This document shows positions 1-5,874 of a DNA stretch of 9,444 nt, piece by piece (position 1 is the first letter of the stretch; each line of letters begins with the position of its first letter). This DNA is from an uncultured Blautia sp. (GTDB lineage Bacteria > Bacillota > Clostridia > Lachnospirales > Lachnospiraceae). A model generated the notes under the pieces. It saw only the letters and a program-made list of their open reading frames with translations. It ran no database searches and was not told where the DNA came from. The stretch spans positions 1 to 9,444 of the forward strand of contig CAKRVX010000080.1 in assembly GCA_934409175.1 (NCBI GenBank), read 5' to 3'. A program made the translations under genes and the position numbers.

Positions 1-31
1 GCGCAGCGAAATCTTTTATTTCGTTAAACAT
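1..31 (-). CDS. Start of an unidentified gene, cut by the left edge
   Basis: Ten complete codons can be read on the minus strand from an ATG at 31, giving MFNEIKDFAA and then leaving the window. The call rests on a clear ribosome binding site, GGAGG at about 46-42, with a 10-base T-rich spacer before the ATG. It lies 76 bp after the stop of the serine hydrolase and in the same direction, so it may be the next gene of the permease-hydrolase operon. Ten residues are too few to assign a family. A 32-base inverted repeat sits directly upstream and touches the ribosome binding site. Confidence 0.6.
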   Translation of the reverse strand, partial: MFNEIKDFAA

Positions 32-45
32 AAAAATAAAACCTC

Positions 46-77
46 CAAACTGAGTAATCTTATCTTACATCAGTTTG
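46..77 (-). promoter_or_regulatory. Hairpin abutting the ribosome binding site of the edge gene
   Basis: Reading the minus strand, CAAACTGA (77-70) and TCAGTTTG (53-46) are perfect 8-bp complements. Inside them, after one unpaired T, GTAA and TTAC add four more pairs around a 7-base loop. The last G of the stem is also the first G of the GGAGG site of the gene starting at 31. It could restrict translation of that gene or protect the upstream mRNA end. A terminator is less likely, because the bases right after the stem are GAGG and the T-rich stretch comes only later. Confidence 0.5.
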
Positions 78-107
78 ACGGTTTGTACAAGAATTCCTTT
101 TTATTAC

Positions 108-1547
108 CTATTTATTTGTAAACTCACCTGTAAATTTCCATACCATATCCGGCTGTTCCGGAAGATAGGTTACGTTTGGTCTCCAGGTTCCGATCACTTT
201 GTCTTCGGAGTTTACCCACAAGCAGTATTCTTCTCTATAGGAAGTATTAATCAGTCCGACAGACAGATACAGTGCTTCTTCATCCATCGCATATGCTACG
301 CAATGATATCTCTTTGTAAAGTCTTCTGGATAGAGGTCATTCTGTTTCCAGTTTTTGTATCCTGCATAGAGTTCTTTCTTCTCGCCGTCAATTACCAGTT
401 CCAGTTTCAGTCTGTATCCCTTTTTTGTAATTCTGACACGTTCAATCTTTCTCGGATTTTCGGTAAATACCATTTCTCTGTCAAATAGTTTCTCTGCTGC
501 TTTTCTCGGGATCCGGAATCTTCCCTCCGGCTGCGGCAGAGAAAGGCTGTTGATCTTAGCTTCCAGATACTTCTGTCCCTCTGCTCTCTTTTCCTCAGGG
601 CATGGAACAGTTACGGCTTCTTTCATATATTTAAGGCAGATATCTGCTGCCAGATATTCCCTTGCTCCGGAAGTGATTCCGATTGCAACAGGAAGATCAC
701 GGAAACAGATCAGATACTGTCCGAAAGCGCCCTCTGCTGCGAAGATTTCTTTTCCTGCTTTGATATGATATGCATAATGAGTTAAGGCTTTCTTCTCATC
801 ACCCGGGATCACAACCCTCTGTTTGCCCATCTCTTCTACCCATTCAGCAGGTACAAGCTGTTCGCCGTTCCAGTTTCCTTTCTGGAGCAGAAGCTGTGCA
901 AGTGCGGAAATCTGTCTGGCTGTGAGATACATGCCCCATCCGCCTGTGTTGTGTCCCTCAGGGCTGGTAAGCCAGTTAATCTTTCCAAGGCCCATTTTGT
1001 CAAAGACACGTTTCTGCATAATGGACAGGCAGTTCTCACCCATAACTTTTGACACAATTCTGGAAAGTGTGTAGCTGCATCCGGAATCATAGTGAAAAGC
1101 TTTTCCAATATCTTCGCGGATCTTTGGCTGTTTTAACCAGTTTGTCTCCCAGTCTTTCTCAAGTCTGGAGAACCATACGTTGTTGCAACATTCTTTTGAA
1201 CCGGCCTGCATGGTGATCAGATCATAGACTGTTACTTCTTCCAACGCTTCGTCATAATTTTCCGGAAGATCTTCTCTTACATAATCCAGAAATTTGTCTT
1301 CCAGATGAAGCTTGCCCTCTGTAACTGCGAAACCTACGCAGATACTTGTTCCTATTTTTGACAGGGAGTGCATCATCTGCGGCTCATCCAGAGAAAATGG
1401 TGCCCATGCACCCTCAAGAACAGGTTCCCCTTTGTAACGTACGGAGATGCTGTGTAATTCTACAGTATTCTCCAGGACTTCCAGCATTTCTGCCAGTTTA
1501 TATGGATTTAAATCTGTATATTTTGTTTTAATCAGTTTTTCAGACAT
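108..1547 (-). CDS. Serine hydrolase, beta-lactamase / penicillin-binding fold (class C-like)
   Basis: A 479-residue member of the beta-lactamase-related serine hydrolase superfamily, which includes class C beta-lactamases, D-aminopeptidases, esterases and 6-aminohexanoate-dimer hydrolases. The nucleophile motif S-x-x-K is SLSK at residues 61-64. The second motif is Y153-D-S155 in HYDSG. The KTG-like third strand is probably EGAFGQ at 272-277, as in the aminohexanoate-hydrolase branch rather than true beta-lactamases. GGWGMYLTA (202-210) is also typical of the superfamily. Residues from about 310 on form an extra beta-rich C-terminal domain that I cannot name. There is no signal peptide, so it should act in the cytoplasm. 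The chosen ATG has GAGGAGG six bases upstream. It overlaps the permease stop by 8 bp, which suggests translational coupling. Likely substrates are small amides, esters or peptides brought in by that permease. This is inference; beta-lactam resistance is unlikely. Confidence 0.88.
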   Translation of the reverse strand: MSEKLIKTKYTDLNPYKLAEMLEVLENTVELHSISVRYKGEPVLEGAWAPFSLDEPQMMHSLSKIGTSICVGFAVTEGKLHLEDKFLDYVREDLPENYDEALEEVTVYDLITMQAGSKECCNNVWFSRLEKDWETNWLKQPKIREDIGKAFHYDSGCSYTLSRIVSKVMGENCLSIMQKRVFDKMGLGKINWLTSPEGHNTGGWGMYLTARQISALAQLLLQKGNWNGEQLVPAEWVEEMGKQRVVIPGDEKKALTHYAYHIKAGKEIFAAEGAFGQYLICFRDLPVAIGITSGAREYLAADICLKYMKEAVTVPCPEEKRAEGQKYLEAKINSLSLPQPEGRFRIPRKAAEKLFDREMVFTENPRKIERVRITKKGYRLKLELVIDGEKKELYAGYKNWKQNDLYPEDFTKRYHCVAYAMDEEALYLSVGLINTSYREEYCLWVNSEDKVIGTWRPNVTYLPEQPDMVWKFTGEFTNK

Positions 1548-2919
1548 TTTTTTCCTCCTCTGATGGCTGCCAGATAGATGTCTCAATGCGGATACCGCCT
1601 TTCTTGGTGAGATAGATTCCAATCAGGATCAGGGCAACCATAACAATAACAGCAGCTACTGCATATGCCAGCTTAATGCTGAAGATTCCTTTTACAAAGA
1701 TAATGGTATAGATAATGATACTAATTGTGCAGAATATATACAAGCCTGCATTTGAAAGATGGAATTTGTTCTTTTTCCATGTGTCCGGGTATTTCTTTGG
1801 CAGACGTGAGATGGCGTATACTACCGTAACATTCATGAAGAATGTGATTACCTGGAAAATGTTTGTGATCGTTACAATGCTCATGTCGAAGATGATTGGA
1901 AGAAGCACTACGATCAATGTATATGTATAGATCAGATACGGTGCACCGAAACGGTTCTCTTTCAGGATTCCTTTTGGAAGCCATCCGTCTTTTGCTGCCT
2001 GTGCGATCGGGTATCTGACATCGTTGAATACACCGTTCAGTGTAGTGATGATTGCCATGATCGGACCGCCGATCATAAATACTTTGTATACAATTCCCGG
2101 GAGAATTGCCTGTGCTGCCGGAAGAATGGTTTCTACTCCGGCTACTTCATCATGCGGAAGCACACCACCTGTAACCATTGCAAGTCCTACATAGATGAAT
2201 AACAGACATGGCACACATGACATTGCTGCAAACGGAACATCCTTGGTTGCTCTCTTTGCGTCTTTTCCATACCAGAGAATGTTGTAGTAACCGTTTGCAG
2301 AGTTGATCAAAAGTAATGCTGCAAGCATAAATCCTTTGAATCCGCCGGTAAACATCTTATCACCTGAGAAGTTGAAGATCGGCTGGCGGATCTGAGTAAG
2401 TCCGAAGATTACATACAGTACCATTGTGATCAGAAGAATGGTGGATAAAATCTTGCTTACTTTTGCAAAAATATCCATTCCCAGGAGGTTCAGGACAAAT
2501 AAAACCACAACGCCTGTAATAGCCAGTGCCTTGACTGTGATGCCCGGAAGCAGGTTGTTCAGATACAGTCCCAGTGCAAGTGCAAATGAACTGTTCAGGA
2601 TTGGAGTTACAAGTTTCGTATATGCAACCAGTCCGCCGGTACTGACGCCGGAAAGATTCGTGACAATGGAGTAAGGTCCTCCTGCTACTCGCATGGTTCC
2701 GCCGAGGATGATATACGGGAATACCATGAAAAATCCCATGACAATGGCTGTAAGGTATGCAAGCCATACAGAGTATCCGGTGTATGCCATGGCCGGTCCG
2801 ATCAAAGTTACCATTCCGGATCCAATTACCATTCCTACTGCTATGGCAAATAAATCACCCCGCTTTAGTATGCCGGGTTTTGGCTCCGGTTTGTTTACAA
2901 TAATGTTCTTGTTACTCAT
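1540..2919 (-). CDS. APC-superfamily amino acid/polyamine-type permease
   Basis: A 459-residue integral membrane transporter with about 12 hydrophobic segments, the usual size for the amino acid-polyamine-organocation superfamily. After a short cytoplasmic N-terminus, the first segment carries the unwound-helix motif GSGM at 33-36 (family form GSGIF), used in these carriers to bind the substrate's amino and carboxyl groups. GGPYSIV (80-86) in the next part also fits. It should import an amino acid or related compound, probably driven by protons or exchange. The start has an AAAGGAGAGG site nine or so bases upstream. A promoter and a perfect palindrome lie 60-110 bp upstream. The final codons (EEEKNV) encode the ribosome binding site of the downstream hydrolase, and the reading frames overlap by 8 bp. 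The substrate cannot be told from sequence. Confidence 0.88.
   Translation of the reverse strand: MSNKNIIVNKPEPKPGILKRGDLFAIAVGMVIGSGMVTLIGPAMAYTGYSVWLAYLTAIVMGFFMVFPYIILGGTMRVAGGPYSIVTNLSGVSTGGLVAYTKLVTPILNSSFALALGLYLNNLLPGITVKALAITGVVVLFVLNLLGMDIFAKVSKILSTILLITMVLYVIFGLTQIRQPIFNFSGDKMFTGGFKGFMLAALLLINSANGYYNILWYGKDAKRATKDVPFAAMSCVPCLLFIYVGLAMVTGGVLPHDEVAGVETILPAAQAILPGIVYKVFMIGGPIMAIITTLNGVFNDVRYPIAQAAKDGWLPKGILKENRFGAPYLIYTYTLIVVLLPIIFDMSIVTITNIFQVITFFMNVTVVYAISRLPKKYPDTWKKNKFHLSNAGLYIFCTISIIIYTIIFVKGIFSIKLAYAVAAVIVMVALILIGIYLTKKGGIRIETSIWQPSEEEKNV
1554..1560 (-). promoter_or_regulatory. Ribosome binding site of the hydrolase, inside the permease coding region
   Basis: GAGGAGG on the minus strand, six A residues before the ATG at 1547. 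These bases also encode the Glu-Glu-Glu near the permease C-terminus. The site decides the hydrolase start, ruling out the longer in-frame ATG at 1622 that lies inside the permease gene with no comparable site. Confidence 0.85.
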
Positions 2920-2954
2920 TTTGATTTTACCTCTCCTTTACTTTTTTATTTTAC

Positions 2955-2981
2955 TTTTTATATTTTATTTTTTATATTTTA
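2955..2981 (-). repeat. A/T-only direct repeat in the permease leader
   Basis: The plus-strand 13-mer tttttatatttta occurs at 2955-2967 and again at 2969-2981. The transcript leader from about 2990 to the ribosome binding site is almost entirely A and U, so it should be unstructured, which favours ribosome loading. It may be low-complexity drift rather than a functional repeat. Confidence 0.5.
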
Positions 2982-2999
2982 TATTGTATACAATATAAA
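2978..2999. promoter_or_regulatory. Perfect 22-bp palindrome, probable GntR/FCD operator
   Basis: The 16-bp core ATATTGTATACAATAT (2981-2996) is fully self-complementary, and the symmetry continues three bases on each side. The centre TTGTATACAA resembles operators of GntR/FadR-type regulators, which commonly bind short palindromes with a TTGTnnACAA-like centre. It starts at the edge of the predicted -10 box of the permease promoter and covers the expected transcription start, a classic repression position. The neighbouring GntR/FCD gene is the obvious candidate to bind it; the pairing is inference. Confidence 0.72.
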
Positions 3000-3027
3000 G
3001 AATAATAAAAAACGCCTTCATTGTCAA
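2999..3027 (-). promoter_or_regulatory. Sigma-A-type promoter of the permease-hydrolase operon
   Basis: On the minus strand, TTGACA (3027-3022) is a perfect -35 box. A 17-base spacer follows, then TATTCT (3004-2999) as the -10 box. Transcription would begin near 2992, inside the palindrome, leaving an A-rich leader of about 70 bases before the permease ATG. Confidence 0.7.
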
Positions 3028-3050
3028 TAACAATTAACAATTTCGACGTT
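3007..3050 (-). terminator. Probable intrinsic terminator after the GntR gene
   Basis: Minus-strand AACGTC (3050-3045) pairs with GGCGTT (3016-3011), including one G-U pair. After a 3x3 internal loop, ATTGT pairs with ACAAT. The stem runs into six T residues (3012-3007). The stem is weak because of the internal loop, so termination may be partial and some read-through into the permease is possible. The permease -35 box lies within the 3' half of the stem. Confidence 0.5.
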
Positions 3051-3093
3051 TTGTTAAAATTGAGTAAGTCGTTTTTGTGTAGTTTTTACAATA

Positions 3094-3738
3094 CTACTGA
3101 TAACGCTGCACAAAGTTTTCGCAGCTGTTCTCAATATGTTCCTGCATTCTCAGATAGCATTCAATGACATCACCTTTGCGGATGCTTTCGATGATTGCCT
3201 CATGCTCTTTCAGTGATTTGCGGACGTATTCTTCTTCGTTTACCAGCACGCCTCTGGAAAGTCCGTTCCAAAGTTCAGACAACATATTCTTGAGTTTGTC
3301 ATTACCTGCTGCTGTCCAGAGTTCCATGTGCAGGGTCTGGTTTAGGCTGGAGTAACTTTCATAATCGCCCTCTTCTATCACTTCTCTGGATACTTTCAGG
3401 ATCTGATTGATTCTCTGCAGGTCAATTTTTTTTCTGCAGCATAAGACGCATGCTTCGCTTTCAAGTGCTGCACGAATCTGGAAGTGCTCGCGGATTGTTT
3501 TTTCATTTACACCGAGTACTACTGCTTTCTTGTTCCGTTCCAGTTCCAGTAAACCGTCTCTTGCCAGAATCTGGAATGCTTCTCTGGTCGGTGTGATGGA
3601 TACTCCCAGTTCCTGTGCCGTGCTCTCAAGTGTAAGAACTTCCCCTGCCGGGATTTTCTTTGAAAGGATAGCCTCTCGTAAATTTGCTGCAATTTTTTCT
3701 CTTATCGGTAATGTTTTTATCGGTTTGAGTCCCAGCAT
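3094..3738 (-). CDS. GntR-family transcriptional regulator, FadR/FCD type
   Basis: A 214-residue regulator of the usual FCD-subfamily length. Residues ~8-75 form the winged helix-turn-helix; LESTAQELGVSITPTREAF (37-55) is the typical GntR recognition segment, and the DGLLELERNKKAVV stretch is the wing. Residues ~80-210 are the all-helical FCD ligand domain. Likely metal- or ligand-binding residues are N133, H137 (NQTLH), H179 (KEHE) and H201 (QEHIE). The first is Asp in many members and Asn here. FCD proteins usually sense small organic acids or sugar acids and leave DNA when bound. The gene starts 3 bp after the PPC gene stop, with a GAGAGGAG site, so the two share a transcript. The likely target is the palindrome 95 bp beyond its stop, in front of the permease. 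Confidence 0.92.
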   Translation of the reverse strand: MLGLKPIKTLPIREKIAANLREAILSKKIPAGEVLTLESTAQELGVSITPTREAFQILARDGLLELERNKKAVVLGVNEKTIREHFQIRAALESEACVLCCRKKIDLQRINQILKVSREVIEEGDYESYSSLNQTLHMELWTAAGNDKLKNMLSELWNGLSRGVLVNEEEYVRKSLKEHEAIIESIRKGDVIECYLRMQEHIENSCENFVQRYQ

Positions 3739-3741
3739 TCT

Positions 3742-4191
3742 TTATTTACTCCTCTCTTCGAAATCCCAGAATCCGGTACCTGTTTCAGGATCGTATTTGC
3801 GGCTGATAGTTCCACCTGTTACAGGGCGAAGTTCGATTTCTGCTGTGTACAGTACAGTAACCGATTTCATGTGACCGGCTGCCATGCAGTGTTTTTCGCC
3901 GTCTTTGTAGGAAAATACTGCGTGAGTGTGGTGGTAATAGATGCCGTCTTCGTCTGTGACCACGTTGCCGTTCAGAGATGCAAGCTCAAGCATTCCGGAA
4001 ATGTGCTGTTCTTCGAAACTGCCAGTTTCAGGAATGAATGTCTGGATTTCTGCATCCTTACATCCTCCGATGCCGGAAAAAGTAGCTGATCTGATGTTTT
4101 CTTTTTTGCATATTTCGAGGATTGTGCTGATGATTTCGTCATCACGATCCATTCTTATATAATAGCATTCGCCAAATTTTCTGTACTCCAT
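3742..4191 (-). CDS. PPC (DUF296) domain protein
   Basis: A 149-residue single-domain protein of the plant-and-prokaryote-conserved (PPC/DUF296) family. These small alpha/beta proteins form trimers. In plants the domain is joined to AT-hooks; bacterial members stand alone and their role is largely unsettled. Supporting features are the N-terminal strand with YIRMDRDDEI (11-20), the GIGGCKDAE turn (40-48), the H88-x-H90 pair and G106-H107 followed by a strand ending in E118/E120, which together match the family's conserved, probably metal-binding, histidines. No AT-hook or other DNA-binding stretch is present, so a DNA-binding label would be misleading. It is the first gene of a unit with the GntR regulator, with a good promoter 50 bp upstream and a GGAG site before the ATG. 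It could be a sensor or accessory for the pathway served by the permease and hydrolase; this is inference. Confidence 0.87.
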   Translation of the reverse strand: MEYRKFGECYYIRMDRDDEIISTILEICKKENIRSATFSGIGGCKDAEIQTFIPETGSFEEQHISGMLELASLNGNVVTDEDGIYYHHTHAVFSYKDGEKHCMAAGHMKSVTVLYTAEIELRPVTGGTISRKYDPETGTGFWDFEERSK

Positions 4192-4244
4192 TTTCTGTCT
4201 CCATTTAATTATTACTTTTTGGTAAATTGTTGTTTAGCATAACT

Positions 4245-4273
4245 ATTATATTCTTGTTTTCTGCTGATGGCAA
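4245..4273 (-). promoter_or_regulatory. Sigma-A-type promoter of the PPC-GntR unit
   Basis: On the minus strand, TTGCCA (4273-4268), a 17-base spacer and a perfect TATAAT (4250-4245). The start would fall near 4238, giving a leader of about 45 bases. The rest of the 182-bp gap to the MATE gene shows no convincing terminator. Confidence 0.72.
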
Positions 4274-4373
4274 CCAGAAAAGTCCCGGTAGTCCTTTACC
4301 ATTGTATAGTTTCCACACTGCTTATGGCTGTCCGCAATTGAAGCAGGAGAATTACTTGATCCAATTAAAGATA

Positions 4374-5690
4374 TTATCTGTTCACTGATTTTTGTTTTCG
4401 ATCTTTATATGCCATACTCAAAATTGTCAGAAAAGTAATGGCTTCTGATGCCAGCAGTGAAGTCCAGACTCCATTCAGGCCAAACAGCTTTGCAAGTACA
4501 ATCGCGCAGATAACGATTGCCACGATTCCTCGCAGCAGAGATCCGACAATTGCAATCTTCGGTTCATCTACTGCTGAGAAATACGCTACCAGAACTACAT
4601 TAATTCCGGCGATCAGGAATCCCAGAAAGTACAGGCGCATTCCAATATGTGCATAATCCAACAACTGCATATTGTTCTCGCTGTTAAAAATATTGATCAG
4701 TGGATCTGTTGCCGTCCAGACTATCAGCTCGATCAGAACCTCAATCACCAGGCACACACCAAGACTCCATTTCAGAAGTTTTCTTACCTGTTCTCCGGCA
4801 CCTTTTCCATAACTTTCGCTGATCAACGGCTGTGCGCCCTGTGCCAGTCCGTTAAAGATTGCTACTGCTACGATAGACAGGTTTGCTACGACTCCATATG
4901 CTGCTACCCCTACATTTCCTGCGATTCCAAGAATCAGGAAGTTATATACAATAGTCGTTACACCGGAAGACATTTCTCCCACGAATGCGGAAATTCCCAG
5001 CTGACAGCAGGAAATCAGATGTTTCAGAGATGGTCTTGTCCATTTGAAACCAACCTTATTTTTCTTATTTAAATAATGAGTACTGCAAATGCTCATGGTA
5101 ACCAGCGGACAAAATGCTGTCGCAAGTGCAGCTCCCGGAAGTCCCAGCTTTACAGGGAACATAAATACATAGTCAAATATAATATTAAACATACTGCCGC
5201 TGATCGAGCCAACCATCGCAGTTGACGGTGCACCGTCATTTCTCGCAAATGCTGTAAATGTATAATTAGACATAAAAAATGGTGTCGCAACCAGGATAAT
5301 CCTCAGATAATTTTTGCCAAGTGCAGTCAGCCCGGCATCTGCGCCAAGAAGTCCTAATGCCTTATCCGGACAGAAAATTCCAATCAGCATAAATGGAATA
5401 GCGATTAAGATACTCCATGCGATTGACTGTACGAAATAATGGTCTGTGTTTTCTCCTTTTGCCCTGTTTATAGCATATCTTGTGGCTGAACCAATCCCGA
5501 TCATAGAACCAATGGCATAGATCAGACCGTATACAGGCAGGATGAGATTAAGAACTGCCAGTCCGTCGGCCCCTGAATATACAGATATGAAAAAAGTATC
5601 TGCCAGAACGTAAATGGATATTCCGATCATTCCGGCAACGCTTTGAGTTACATATTTGGTGAATCTTTTTAACATAATTTTGTCATTCAA
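4374..5690 (-). CDS. MATE-family multidrug efflux transporter
   Basis: A 438-residue membrane protein of the MATE (multidrug and toxic compound extrusion) family, MepA/DinF-like branch, normally 12 helices in two six-helix halves exporting cationic drugs, metabolites or dyes against Na+ or H+. Visible marks are ADTFFIS (30-36) with the conserved Asp31, FARNDGAPSTAM (148-159), and NIIFDYVFMF...GLPGAALAT (169-191). The second half repeats the pattern from GEMSSGVTT onward. The longest start is TTG at 5690; the encoded MNDK stretch resembles other family starts as I remember them, but AAAGGAA lies almost touching it. The in-frame ATG at 5675 gives 433 residues but lies about 15 bases from that site. 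It is a separate unit between the reductase terminator and the PPC promoter. The substrate is unknown. Confidence 0.9.
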   Translation of the reverse strand: MNDKIMLKRFTKYVTQSVAGMIGISIYVLADTFFISVYSGADGLAVLNLILPVYGLIYAIGSMIGIGSATRYAINRAKGENTDHYFVQSIAWSILIAIPFMLIGIFCPDKALGLLGADAGLTALGKNYLRIILVATPFFMSNYTFTAFARNDGAPSTAMVGSISGSMFNIIFDYVFMFPVKLGLPGAALATAFCPLVTMSICSTHYLNKKNKVGFKWTRPSLKHLISCCQLGISAFVGEMSSGVTTIVYNFLILGIAGNVGVAAYGVVANLSIVAVAIFNGLAQGAQPLISESYGKGAGEQVRKLLKWSLGVCLVIEVLIELIVWTATDPLINIFNSENNMQLLDYAHIGMRLYFLGFLIAGINVVLVAYFSAVDEPKIAIVGSLLRGIVAIVICAIVLAKLFGLNGVWTSLLASEAITFLTILSMAYKDRKQKSVNR

Positions 5691-5712
5691 TTCCTTTCTG
5701 TGCGTTGTGAGT

Positions 5713-5737
5713 AGCAGGCTGATAATTCTCCCCTGCT
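5713..5737 (-). promoter_or_regulatory. Small hairpin in the MATE leader
   Basis: AGCAGG (5737-5732) and CCTGCT (5718-5713) on the minus strand are perfect 6-bp complements around a 13-base loop. It lies between the promoter and the start codon. It has no T run, so it is not a terminator. A role in leader control is only a possibility. Confidence 0.35.
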
Positions 5738-5759
5738 TCCTCCTGAATTCTACTATCTC

Positions 5760-5787
5760 ATTATACTGATATACCTAAAAAATACAA
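5760..5787 (-). promoter_or_regulatory. Likely promoter of the MATE gene
   Basis: A perfect TATAAT at 5765-5760 on the minus strand, with a weak -35 match TTGTAT (5787-5782) at 16 bases. It sits in the T-rich tail of the reductase terminator. The start would be near 5753, giving a leader of about 60 bases. Confidence 0.55.
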
Positions 5788-5788
5788 C

Positions 5789-5848
5789 AAAAAAGTCCCT
5801 TAAACAGGCAGTATGCCAAATTACTTTAGCCTGTTTAAGAGAACTTTT
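5789..5848 (-). terminator. Strong intrinsic terminator of the aldo/keto reductase gene
   Basis: Beginning 27 bp after the reductase stop, the arms at 5848-5829 and 5809-5791 are nearly complementary: TTAAACAGGC with GCCTGTTTAA, then a short mismatch, then AAAAGT with ACTTTT. The loop is 19 bases. The 3' arm leads into TTTTTTGTTGTATTTTTT. This separates the reductase from the MATE gene. Confidence 0.85.
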
Positions 5849-5874
5849 GTTATAATTCCTTTATTTTGACTATT

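Noticed and set aside
83..90. TTGTACAA palindrome after the hydrolase as a second GntR operator
   Set aside because: It lacks the central two bases of the main palindrome, and an 8-bp palindrome is common by chance.
1548..1622. 25-residue N-terminal extension of the serine hydrolase
   Set aside because: It would be encoded inside the permease gene in another frame; GAGGAGG sits six bases before the ATG at 1547.
3407..3874. Plus-strand open frame of 155 residues across the GntR/PPC junction
   Set aside because: Serine- and phenylalanine-rich antisense shadow of two well-supported genes.
5739..5744. Consensus AGGAGG in the MATE leader
   Set aside because: No ATG, GTG or TTG follows at usable distance, so no leader gene can be supported.
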